NCBI GenBank assembly: GCA_009773805.1
Contig: WTXA01000001.1
Span: 496,001 to 560,000 of the forward strand
Source: Fusobacteriota bacterium
Lineage (GTDB): Bacteria; Bacillota; TC1
DNA: 64,000 nt
Direction: 5' to 3'
The notes under the pieces were generated by a model that was given only the letters and a program-made list of their open reading frames with translations, made no database searches and was not told where the DNA came from. This document shows positions 32,602-40,662 of this stretch, piece by piece. Position 1 is the first letter of the stretch. Each line of letters starts with the position of its first letter. The translations under genes and the position numbers were made by a program.

Positions 32602-33834
32602 CTACTTGCATTTGGTCTTATAAGTGCTATTTAGTAATATTGGTCCAGCAATGGAAGTAATTAATATCACAAAAACTATACTACCTAGTTCCTCATAACC
32701 TAAAATACCTGCATCTCTTGCTATACTAGCCAATAAGTAAGCAACTTCACCAATCGGTACCATTGCAAATCCAACTCTTAAGGCACTTTTATTATCTAAT
32801 CCTGTTAATTTTGCTCCTAAACCAGCGCCTAATGTTTTACCTAGTATAGTCATTATAGCAATAATTACACCAATTACAATAATAGAATTTAAATCTAAAA
32901 TGTCTAGAGCCAAACCTTTTGATATAAAATAAACTGGTGCTATAAATATTTCAGTAATCGGCTCAATAAATTTTATTACAGTCTCTTTTAACCTTGTTAG
33001 TGATAGTATCAATCCTGCAAAGTATGAACCGATAACTGCTGATACACCAAGGAAATTGGCGAAGAAACTAAGTACAAAGATAAATATTATCGTGCCCATT
33101 ATTATCTCGTAATAATGAGTCACTCTGAAATTTCTCGACTTAATTTTCTTATCCAATTTTACAATTATAAAACCAATTATTAATATACTTAAGAAGGTAA
33201 TAAAAACGTCAATTAAGCCAGTTTTCCAGCCAGTTTGATCAAGAATATTATTAGGTATGAGAATCATTAATACGCTAATTACAATAACGCCAATTATATC
33301 ATCAACAATCGAAGCACCCTTAACTATACAAGCTGCATCACATTCTTCCTGACCGATACTTCTGAATTTCTGTTTTGAAACACCAATACTTGTTGCCACT
33401 ACTGCAGCACCTGTAACTATTGCTACTTTATAGTCAAAACCTATAAATAAAGTGGTGAAAAATACCAAAATAAATGGGGTTATAACACCTACCATTGAAG
33501 TTAAAACTGAATGCTTACCATAGCGCTTCAACTCATCAGAATGTGTTTCCAACCCTGTTAAAAACAAAAGAAATATAAGCCCTATCTGTGAGAGTTGGCT
33601 TAATGCTCCTTCTCTGCTATCGACGGTAAAGCCACCCATTAAATCAATAAGAAATTTGAAATTAGTTCTTGGACCGATAATCACGCCTAGAATAATTCCT
33701 CCCACTATATAGACAATAAACACAGGTTGTTTAATTTTTCTCGCTAATATTGCTAGTCCTAAGCCAACTGAATAGATTATTATTAGTTCAAATATTAATC
33801 TAATGAAGGTTGAATTTAATATTTCTGTTGCCAT
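32602..33834 (-). CDS. CPA2-family cation:proton antiporter
   Basis: A 410-residue membrane protein with about 12 helices, of the monovalent cation:proton antiporter-2 (Kef/NapA-like) family. GIILGVIIGPRTNFKFL, LTGLETHSDEL and ASIVDDIIGVIVI (the paired aspartates of the transport site) are visible. It has no cytoplasmic RCK/TrkA-N domain, unlike KefB or KefC. It is a tandem paralogue of the gene at 33853, 18 bases downstream of it. Cation specificity (Na+ or K+) cannot be decided. Confidence 0.92.
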   Translation of the reverse strand: MATEILNSTFIRLIFELIIIYSVGLGLAILARKIKQPVFIVYIVGGIILGVIIGPRTNFKFLIDLMGGFTVDSREGALSQLSQIGLIFLLFLTGLETHSDELKRYGKHSVLTSMVGVITPFILVFFTTLFIGFDYKVAIVTGAAVVATSIGVSKQKFRSIGQEECDAACIVKGASIVDDIIGVIVISVLMILIPNNILDQTGWKTGLIDVFITFLSILIIGFIIVKLDKKIKSRNFRVTHYYEIIMGTIIFIFVLSFFANFLGVSAVIGSYFAGLILSLTRLKETVIKFIEPITEIFIAPVYFISKGLALDILDLNSIIVIGVIIAIMTILGKTLGAGLGAKLTGLDNKSALRVGFAMVPIGEVAYLLASIARDAGILGYEELGSIVFVILITSIAGPILLNSTYKTKCK

Positions 33835-33852
33835 ATAATTTCCTTGCTATTT

Positions 33853-35097
33853 TTATTTATGAATATATACTTTTTTTAATAATGTTGGTGTAACTGTAGA
33901 TGTTAATATAATAACAATTACCGCTATAGAAAGGTGACTTTCCTTAAGAAGCCCCATTCCTGCAGCTAAACTTGCTGAAATATAGGAAACTTCACCTCTT
34001 GGTATCATTCCTAAACCAATTTTAGTTGATAATCTTGTATCGAACCCAGATAATTTTGCACCAAATCCACAACCTATAACTTTGCCTAGAGCTGCTACTA
34101 TTGTAAACATTATTCCTAAAAGAATTGCTTCAGTAATATTAGTTAAGTCAAGCGTTAGCCCTATTGACATAAAAAATAAAGGTCCAAAAAACAATTCAGC
34201 CAAGCTATTAAGATTTTTTTCGACTGCTTCTTTTAATTTTGTTACCGATAACATTAGTCCAGCAAAATAAGCTCCTATAATTAGAGAAACTCCTAAATAT
34301 TGGGATAAGTAAGCTAATATAAAGCAGAAAGCTAAAACAGCCATCAGAATCTGATTATGATATTTGATATAAAAACTATGTCCTACAATTTTTTCATTCA
34401 TTTTATAAACTATAAAACCTATTATTCCAATAAATATGAATAGCCCAAAAATCTTTACTAATATTAAATAAAACTCAGTGTCTAAGCCGTGGAATTTAGG
34501 ATTCATGAAAATTCCTAATAAGGTTATTAAAACAAGCCCAATGATATCATCTATAATAGCAGCTCCTGTTATCACAACACTAGTAAGTTTATGCAGCATA
34601 CCCATTTCTTTTAAAGTTCCAACTGATATTGTAACACTTGTAGAAGCTAATACAACTGCCATCGTTATTGCAACTTTTAAATTTCCATCAGAAAGCATGA
34701 AAGCACCAATTGTAAGCACTATTGTGGCGATTACACCAAGAAAAGCAACTACTGAAGATTTTGCTATATTTTCTTTTAGTAATTTAAAATCCGTACCTAA
34801 GCCAGCCATAAACAACAGTAATATGACACCAATTTGTGATAGATCATATATAACCCTGGTTTTTCCATCTATAGTAAAACCACCTAACAAGTCTGTAAGA
34901 AAAGTTATTTGAGTCCTAGCACCTAAAAACAGACCTAATAATATTCCACCAATAATATATCCTAAAACTGCTGGTTGCTTGAACTTTTTTGCTAAGCCTG
35001 AAAAAATAACACTTACTCCATAAATTATTACTAGTTTCAACAAAACATCTAGAAAATGAATATCTAGAAGTTTTTGTAGTTCAACTGCATTTCCCAT
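33853..35097 (-). CDS. CPA2-family cation:proton antiporter (first of tandem pair)
   Basis: A 414-residue antiporter with the same layout as its neighbour: GGILLGLFLGARTQITFL, FMAGLGTDFKLLK, the double-aspartate helix AAIIDDIIGLVLI and no RCK domain. I choose ATG 35097 because GGAG lies seven bases upstream, within the five extra codons of the longer frame. It starts 29 bases after the glycosyltransferase stop. The two antiporters differ enough to be distinct subunits or to have different specificity. Confidence 0.92.
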   Translation of the reverse strand: MGNAVELQKLLDIHFLDVLLKLVIIYGVSVIFSGLAKKFKQPAVLGYIIGGILLGLFLGARTQITFLTDLLGGFTIDGKTRVIYDLSQIGVILLLFMAGLGTDFKLLKENIAKSSVVAFLGVIATIVLTIGAFMLSDGNLKVAITMAVVLASTSVTISVGTLKEMGMLHKLTSVVITGAAIIDDIIGLVLITLLGIFMNPKFHGLDTEFYLILVKIFGLFIFIGIIGFIVYKMNEKIVGHSFYIKYHNQILMAVLAFCFILAYLSQYLGVSLIIGAYFAGLMLSVTKLKEAVEKNLNSLAELFFGPLFFMSIGLTLDLTNITEAILLGIMFTIVAALGKVIGCGFGAKLSGFDTRLSTKIGLGMIPRGEVSYISASLAAGMGLLKESHLSIAVIVIILTSTVTPTLLKKVYIHK

Positions 35098-35126
35098 TTC
35101 TTTTTCTCCCATCCATTATTAAGCTA

Positions 35127-36224
35127 CTATAGATTCTCCAAAACATTAATGGCATTATCAACAGAGAAGTTATTAGCTATTTGCTCCATATTTTCACCCA
35201 TTTTTGCAAGTATTTCAGGTTCGTTTATTAATTTTGTCACAATGTCGGTAATGTCTTTTACATTGCTTACCCAAATCGCCACATTTTCTTCTATTAAATA
35301 ATCTCTATTTTCCTTTTCTTGACCACCAAGCATATAAGGTATAATCATCGGTATTCTTCTCAATAAGGCTTCTGTAACTGAAGCACCACCTGGTTTACTT
35401 ATCAATAAATCTGCCTCATCCATCATCCTTTGTACATCAGTGGCATAACCATGAACAATAACTTCCTTGCTTGGATCCTGATTTATAAACTTATCCATCT
35501 TAATCTTAAGTTCATTATCTGTGCCACAAACAACTATTATTTTCAAGTTATCTTTGACCTGCATTAATTTACTTAATACGCTAGACATATTTCTACTACC
35601 TAAACTTCCACCCATTACCAAAATAGTGAACTTACCATTTTTAAATCTATTTACAGGGGTATAAAATTCTTTTTTAATAGGTATTCCAAATGGATATATC
35701 TTTTCAGTATTAACACCTCTTTTTAAAAGATCTCTTTTTGTCACATCACTTCCTACAAAGTAAGCATCAATATATTTATGTTTATGGACATAAACAAAAT
35801 GAGCCAAATAATCTGTAATAACCGAAACTATTTTTTGTTTTTCAAGATATCCTCTTTGTTTCATACCACCCAATATATCTGTAACAATTGGATGAACTGC
35901 AATAATCACATCAGGGTCAAATACACTTATAAACTCTTTAATTTTTTTTTGAGATAATCTTCTAGTTATATCAAAGGAACCTTTGGCTATAATTGGTTTA
36001 TTTCCAGCCCTATAGATTGTTTCATACAATTGAGGAGTTTTTGTGGCAATAAAATTATAACCCTCACAAATAAAAGTATGTAAGCCTTTAGCATTAATTC
36101 CTTTAAATAGATCAATTACCAGGACTTCATTTCCTCTATCCTTCAACCTTTCAGCTAGTGAGTTTCCCGCTGTTGCATGTCCTCCTCCAGTTGAAAGAGA
36201 TACAATTAAATATCTTTTCATCAA
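35127..36224 (-). CDS. GT28 glycosyltransferase, UgtP/MGDG-synthase-like
   Basis: A 365-residue peripheral membrane enzyme. The N-terminal MGDG-synthase domain has SLSTGGGHATAGNSLAE and VIIAVHPIVTDIL. The C-terminal GT28 domain has LVMGGSLGSRN and the donor-sugar site LISKPGGASVTEALLRRIPMI. These match UgtP-type enzymes that add glucose or galactose to diacylglycerol. MurG is unlikely because its lipid I motifs are absent. Its start overlaps the CPBP stop by ATGA. Confidence 0.88.
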   Translation of the reverse strand: MMKRYLIVSLSTGGGHATAGNSLAERLKDRGNEVLVIDLFKGINAKGLHTFICEGYNFIATKTPQLYETIYRAGNKPIIAKGSFDITRRLSQKKIKEFISVFDPDVIIAVHPIVTDILGGMKQRGYLEKQKIVSVITDYLAHFVYVHKHKYIDAYFVGSDVTKRDLLKRGVNTEKIYPFGIPIKKEFYTPVNRFKNGKFTILVMGGSLGSRNMSSVLSKLMQVKDNLKIIVVCGTDNELKIKMDKFINQDPSKEVIVHGYATDVQRMMDEADLLISKPGGASVTEALLRRIPMIIPYMLGGQEKENRDYLIEENVAIWVSNVKDITDIVTKLINEPEILAKMGENMEQIANNFSVDNAINVLENL

Positions 36225-36892
36225 TTGCCTCCTTTTATAAAGATTATCAAAGTTATTATTAAATTAAATGTCATATGCGACACTATACTGCAAAAAACTG
36301 CTTCAGTCTTCTGATATAGAAAAGCAAAAACTAATCCAGCAATAAATAACAAAAGAAAGGATATCGACCCACTTAAAAAAATGCTGGAAAAAATACTCGT
36401 AACAAATGCAGCTATGATTAAGTTGTAATGCTTTTCTAAAGCAGGATACATATAACCTCTAAAAAACATTTCTGCAGCAATTGGTATTGCAATCACAAAC
36501 ACAATAAAAAAGAGGATCATATTAATTATCCCGTTAGGATACAAGAAAGTCCTCATATATTTTATTGACAGCAAAGAAAATATTCCCATTTCATCATTGA
36601 ATACACTTAGTACAACAATTGAACCTAGAGTAATACCAGAAATCACACCAATCAAAAAATCTCTACTATTGTTTTTTGAAGTAGTTTCAAGTTTCTTGGT
36701 TGAACCTTTACCTTTTGATATTTGTAAATATAAAATAGTAAACAAAGTTATCACTGAAACAATACTACTTATTAGAAAAACATTATCCTTACTTATGTTG
36801 AAATTAGAAGCAATTACATCTACAAGGCTAAATACTAGATAATATATAGCAAATCCTAAAAATGTTTCACTTATATCCCACTTTTTATTCAT
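36221..36892 (-). CDS. CPBP (Abi) family membrane protein with degenerate active site
   Basis: A 223-residue protein with about six to seven helices, of the CPBP/Rce1 glutamyl protease family. The HxxxN motif is intact (SHMTFN, H206/N210). However, the first motif reads AEMFFR at 140-145, where EExxxR is expected, so the first, catalytic glutamate is Ala. The FxxxH motif is not seen in the helix where it belongs (VTSIFSSIFLSG). It may therefore be a pseudoprotease. It is coupled to trxA by a one-base overlap (TAATG). Confidence 0.8.
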   Translation of the reverse strand: MNKKWDISETFLGFAIYYLVFSLVDVIASNFNISKDNVFLISSIVSVITLFTILYLQISKGKGSTKKLETTSKNNSRDFLIGVISGITLGSIVVLSVFNDEMGIFSLLSIKYMRTFLYPNGIINMILFFIVFVIAIPIAAEMFFRGYMYPALEKHYNLIIAAFVTSIFSSIFLSGSISFLLLFIAGLVFAFLYQKTEAVFCSIVSHMTFNLIITLIIFIKGGN

Positions 36893-37209
36893 TACTTAGC
36901 AGCTAATATGCGATTTTTGATTTGTTCTTTACCAACAAAGCCAATTATTGTATCTACAGGTTTTCCGTCTTTAAAAACTATCATAGTTGGAATACTCATA
37001 ATATCATATTTTTCTGCTGTATTTCTATTTTCATCAGTATTGATTTTCTTGATTTCAACTTGTCCATCTAACTCTAAATCAATGGCTTCAAGTACTGGCG
37101 CTAACATTTTGCAAGGTCCACACCAAGGTGCCCAAAAATCTACCATTACTACTCCCTTGGAGCCTAATACTTTACTTTCAAAATTACTATCATTAATATG
37201 TTCAATCAT
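36892..37209 (-). CDS. trxA: Thioredoxin
   Basis: A 105-residue classical thioredoxin with active site APWCGPCKML and the cis-proline loop SIPTMIVFKDG. It reduces disulfides in cytosolic proteins. It follows citrate synthase by 6 bases, with no promoter of its own, and overlaps the CPBP gene by one base. Confidence 0.97.
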   Translation of the reverse strand: MIEHINDSNFESKVLGSKGVVMVDFWAPWCGPCKMLAPVLEAIDLELDGQVEIKKINTDENRNTAEKYDIMSIPTMIVFKDGKPVDTIIGFVGKEQIKNRILAAK

Positions 37210-37215
37210 CTTATT

Positions 37216-38559
37216 CTACCTTTCCTTCATGTCAGTATATTTTATACGGCCTTTTATGCCTTTATAAGCAGGTCTAACTATCTTATTGTCAGAAACAATC
37301 TGCTCTAACCTATGTGCACACCATCCAGCCATTCTTGCAACAGCAAATAAAGGTGTAAAAAGTTCTTGTGGAATATCTAACATAGTGTAAACTAAACCTG
37401 AATAGAAATCTACGTTGGCACAAATTACGAAATTAGGTCCCTTTACTTCTTTGAATATTTCCTTGGATAATTCCTCTATTCTTGAAAATAGTTCATAAGC
37501 TTCAATAACACCTTTTTCTTCAGCAAGCTCATAGGCTTTTTCCTTGAATAAAGTTGCTCTAGGATCTGATGAAGTATAAACTGCATGTCCCATTCCATAG
37601 ATTAATCCACTTTTATCGAAAGCTTCTTTTTTAATTATTCTTCTTAAGATATTTTTAATTTCTTCATCACTTGGATTATCGCCAATTTCATCAGCAATGA
37701 ATTCCATCATTTCCAAAACTTTTTGGTTTGCACCTCCGTGTTTAGGTCCCTTAAGTGATCCAATTGCAGCAGCAGTAGCAGAATAAGTATCTGTTCCACT
37801 TGAAGAAATAACATAGTTTGTAAATGAAGAGTTGTTACCACCACCATGATCAGCATGAAGTACTAATGATAAATCAAGAATTTCAGCTTCTTTTTTACTA
37901 AATGTACCATTTTCTCTTATCATATATAGTATATTCTCTGCTGTGCTATATTCACTTTTTGGAGCATATATGTGCAGATTTTCTTTATCATAACAATGCT
38001 TCTTGCTTTGGTATGCATAAGCCATCAAAGTTGGTGCCTTGGCAATTAAATCTAAACTTTGTATTAAAACATTTCCCAATGTCACTTCATCGGGATTTTC
38101 ATCAAATACATACAATGTCAAAACTGATCTTTGTAATGCATTCATTATATTTATACTTGGATTTTTCAATATATAGTCTTCTATAAAGCCTTTAACCAGT
38201 ACTCTTCTATCATTCATATAAGCATTGTACCAGTTTAGTTCCTCATGATTAGGTAATTTACCAAATAAAAGTAAATAGGATGTTTCTTCATATCCATATC
38301 TATTATCATGTTGGAAACCTCTAACTAAATCTGTAAGATTAATTCCTCTATATAATAATTTGCCTTCATCAGGAATCTTTTCACCTTCATCGACAAGATA
38401 ACCGTGAACTTCTGAAATTTTGGTTAATCCAACCAAAACTCCTTTACCATGTTCATCTCTTAGGCCTCTTTTGACGTTATACAACTTATATAACTCATTA
38501 TCTATATAATTCTCTTGAGCTAGATTTTCTATTAATTGTTCTAATCTTCTATAAGACAC
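37216..38559 (-). CDS. Citrate synthase
   Basis: A 447-residue citrate/2-methylcitrate synthase-type enzyme condensing oxaloacetate and acetyl-CoA. Active-site regions seen: LHADHGGGNNSSF, GSLKGPKHGGANQKVLEMM and FVICANVDFYSGLVYTML, containing the two histidines and the aspartate. The N-terminal extension of about 70 residues is typical of clostridial forms. I place the start at GTG 38559, because GGAGGTG sits six bases before it; the ORF extended to 38589 would put that site inside coding sequence. It leads the long operon ending at pspC. Confidence 0.93.
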   Translation of the reverse strand: MSYRRLEQLIENLAQENYIDNELYKLYNVKRGLRDEHGKGVLVGLTKISEVHGYLVDEGEKIPDEGKLLYRGINLTDLVRGFQHDNRYGYEETSYLLLFGKLPNHEELNWYNAYMNDRRVLVKGFIEDYILKNPSINIMNALQRSVLTLYVFDENPDEVTLGNVLIQSLDLIAKAPTLMAYAYQSKKHCYDKENLHIYAPKSEYSTAENILYMIRENGTFSKKEAEILDLSLVLHADHGGGNNSSFTNYVISSSGTDTYSATAAAIGSLKGPKHGGANQKVLEMMEFIADEIGDNPSDEEIKNILRRIIKKEAFDKSGLIYGMGHAVYTSSDPRATLFKEKAYELAEEKGVIEAYELFSRIEELSKEIFKEVKGPNFVICANVDFYSGLVYTMLDIPQELFTPLFAVARMAGWCAHRLEQIVSDNKIVRPAYKGIKGRIKYTDMKER

Positions 38560-38594
38560 AGCAACACCTCCAAAACCATTTATACACATCTCAT

Positions 38595-38623
38595 ATTATA
38601 TAATATTTTTAAAATATAGTCAA
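38595..38623 (-). promoter_or_regulatory. Promoter for the citrate synthase operon
   Basis: TTGACT (38618-38623) and TATAAT (38595-38600), 17-base spacer, minus strand. The -35 directly abuts the U-tract of the hpf terminator. Confidence 0.82.
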
Positions 38624-38653
38624 AAAAAGAGATGCCTCTTTTTGGGAGACATC
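38621..38653 (-). terminator. Terminator of hpf
   Basis: Eight-bp stem with one G-U pair (38631-38638 with 38646-38653) followed by TCTTTTTTTG on the minus strand. Confidence 0.82.
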
Positions 38654-38670
38654 CCTATCATATAATTAGA

Positions 38671-39207
38671 CTATTTTTCTGTTTCTATAATCCCAAAATG
38701 TCCTTCTTTTCTTTTGTAGGCTACATGGATATTATTTGATTCATCATCTAAATATACATAGAAATTATGACTCAAAAGATCCATTTGCATAATTGCTTCT
38801 TCTTCATTCATTGGTTTTAGAACAAATCTTTTCCTTCTTATGATTTCCAAAGCATCTTCATTCTTTTCAACTACTGGCTCATGTGTTTCCTTCAAGCCAT
38901 GAATTTTGCTGTTTTTTCTTGATAGACGTTCTTTGTGTTTTTTATATTGTGTTTCGATGTTTTTAATTGCCTCATCAATAGAACTATACATGTCAGTAGT
39001 TACTGATTCTCCTCTTAACATATAACTATGAAAGTGCATTGTGATTTCTGCAAAGTGCTTTAATTTTTCTACTTTCATTCGACCTTGAATTTCTATATCA
39101 TCAAAATCACCAAAATATTTGTCTATTAAACTCTTAGCTTTTTCCTTTACGTAGTTTTCCATAGCATCTGTAACTTCTACACCTTTTCCCCTAATAATTA
39201 CTCTCAT
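38671..39207 (-). CDS. hpf: Ribosome hibernation promoting factor, long form
   Basis: A 178-residue long HPF that pairs ribosomes into inactive 100S dimers. The N-terminal S30AE domain starts RVIIRGKGVEVTDAM and includes the basic helix QYKKHKERLSRK. A charged linker leads to the C-terminal dimerisation domain (VKRKRF-like KRFVLKPMNEEEAIMQMDLLSHNFYVY). ATG 39207 with GGGAG eight bases upstream is chosen over a GTG at 39216. Its promoter region carries two perfect DnaA boxes. Confidence 0.95.
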   Translation of the reverse strand: MRVIIRGKGVEVTDAMENYVKEKAKSLIDKYFGDFDDIEIQGRMKVEKLKHFAEITMHFHSYMLRGESVTTDMYSSIDEAIKNIETQYKKHKERLSRKNSKIHGLKETHEPVVEKNEDALEIIRRKRFVLKPMNEEEAIMQMDLLSHNFYVYLDDESNNIHVAYKRKEGHFGIIETEK

Positions 39208-39227
39208 ATAACTCACTCCCTTTAATA

Positions 39228-39256
39228 TATTTATCCACAGTTTCCACAGCTATGAA
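39228..39256 (-). promoter_or_regulatory. Candidate promoter for hpf
   Basis: TTCATA (39251-39256) and TAAATA (39228-39233), 17-base spacer, minus strand. The -10 overlaps the left DnaA box. Confidence 0.45.
39231..39239 (+). promoter_or_regulatory. DnaA box, left
   Basis: TTATCCACA, an exact match to the DnaA box consensus. A weaker match (GTTTCCACA) adjoins at 39240-39248. Confidence 0.75.
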
Positions 39257-39275
39257 CACTCTTTCATGTTGATAT

Positions 39276-39284
39276 TGTGGATAA
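39276..39284 (-). promoter_or_regulatory. DnaA box, right
   Basis: TTATCCACA on the minus strand, exact consensus, facing the left box about 45 bases away, in the 109-base gap between comF and hpf. Confidence 0.75.
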
Positions 39285-39316
39285 CTCCATCATTTCAACA
39301 CATAAAATCCATTTAT

Positions 39317-39964
39317 CTATGAAAACCAATTTTCTAAATTTTCTTGTTTTTCTTGTCTAGCAAAGATGAGAAACGAGACCTTTTCAAAACCTTTTACCCT
39401 TAAAGCTCTCATGGTTTCCCTAATAGTTGCACCTGTAGTATAAACATCATCGATTATTAAAATACTCTTGTTGACATCTCCACTTTTAGCACACATTGTA
39501 TCTTTAACTAAAACTTCTCTATCTACTTTTCTATTTCTATAAAGAGACACTTGGTCTTCTCTTTTAGTTAGATTTCCAATATTCCTGTTGATTAGCTTTC
39601 CTATCTCTTCCGCCAGGATTTTGCTTTGATTGAACCCTCTTTGTTTTTCTTTAATTCTTCCCATAGGAACATAGTCAACCAAATCAGGTAGTCTATCAAT
39701 ATTTTTCAAATAACATTCTAACATTAAATATGCCATGCCTTTAGCTAGTCCCGTATTCTTGCCAAACTTTAAATCCCATATCAGCCTTTTATAGCCTTGA
39801 TGATAAGGTGCAGTGAAATGCAAATCCCATTTCTTGAAACTACATCGCCCCCTTAAATTTTGGTAGAAGACCATTCGTTCACTACATCTGCTACAAATAA
39901 ATGATGTAACACTACTATTGCAGATGAAACAAATATTCTTCTTTTGAAACAAACTATTAAGCAT
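39317..39964 (-). CDS. comF: ComF-family phosphoribosyltransferase-like protein
   Basis: A 215-residue ComF-type protein. The N-terminal zinc finger reads CFICN then CSRC, and the PRPP loop reads ILIIDDVYTTGATIRET near 170. The central GRIKEKQRGFNQSKILAEEI is conserved in ComF/GntX proteins. ComF aids DNA uptake in competent bacteria, but non-competent clostridia also keep it. It is the last gene of the folP operon. comFA is not adjacent here. Confidence 0.92.
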   Translation of the reverse strand: MLNSLFQKKNICFICNSSVTSFICSRCSERMVFYQNLRGRCSFKKWDLHFTAPYHQGYKRLIWDLKFGKNTGLAKGMAYLMLECYLKNIDRLPDLVDYVPMGRIKEKQRGFNQSKILAEEIGKLINRNIGNLTKREDQVSLYRNRKVDREVLVKDTMCAKSGDVNKSILIIDDVYTTGATIRETMRALRVKGFEKVSFLIFARQEKQENLENWFS

Positions 39965-40002
39965 GACTTTATGCTCCTATTATCTCATAAATTAGAAGAT
40001 AT

Positions 40003-40662
40003 CTAAAGTCTTTTGACTGATTTCTTTACCAATTGACTCTCAACAATGTTTTTAAAATCCCCATATTCCAGACTTAAATTTCTGACTTTTTGAGCCCAGT
40101 AGTCATTTGAAGGATAAACACTAAGCCTATTATATTTTGGTCCTATCAGTTCCATATCTCTTAGATAGCCTCTTAAAACTTGATTTTCCCATTTTTGATC
40201 TTCAATATATTTTTTAAAATTATTATTTTTATCTATCATATAACCAAAAACTTCAGAAAATAAGTCACGTCTAATTATTCTTCCCTTATGAGAAGAAGCA
40301 AATTCCAATAATAAATTAAGTGACTTAACTGATCCATTTTTTGCCAGTGCTATCATTTCACCTCTAATTAAATATGGATTTTTTGATGTAAGCAATCTTT
40401 TTAATATTATTGGTGTGTCAATTTTTAGATTAGTAGTGATATCAATAAACCTTAAGATATCCTCTTCTAATAATTCACCATCCCTAAATGCCTTCATAAT
40501 ATTTGGAACAGCATGCTGACTACCAAGTTCCTTTAATAAAAAATAGCACCTATGTTTAACTATAAAATCACCCTTAGCGGCAATTGAAAACAATTCTTCT
40601 ACTAAGCTTCTTTCCTCAATATCACTAGTATATAATTGGTTAATTTCAGTTATTAAAGCCAA
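40003..40662 (-). CDS. HEAT-repeat-like protein of unknown function
   Basis: A 219-residue all-helical protein. Regular helix pairs (KHRCYFLLKELGSQHAVPNI, RGEMIALAKNGSVKSLNLLL) look like HEAT or ARM repeats. I find no catalytic motif, signal or membrane segment. It overlaps the phosphoglucomutase stop by ten bases and is followed by comF after 38 bases, so it is in the same operon. Function unknown; a scaffold is possible. Confidence 0.75.
   Translation of the reverse strand: MALITEINQLYTSDIEERSLVEELFSIAAKGDFIVKHRCYFLLKELGSQHAVPNIMKAFRDGELLEEDILRFIDITTNLKIDTPIILKRLLTSKNPYLIRGEMIALAKNGSVKSLNLLLEFASSHKGRIIRRDLFSEVFGYMIDKNNNFKKYIEDQKWENQVLRGYLRDMELIGPKYNRLSVYPSNDYWAQKVRNLSLEYGDFKNIVESQLVKKSVKRL

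Noticed and set aside
39217-39316. Chromosomal or plasmid replication origin
   Set aside because: Only two exact DnaA boxes and no dnaA, dnaN, rpmH, repeat array or unwinding element nearby.
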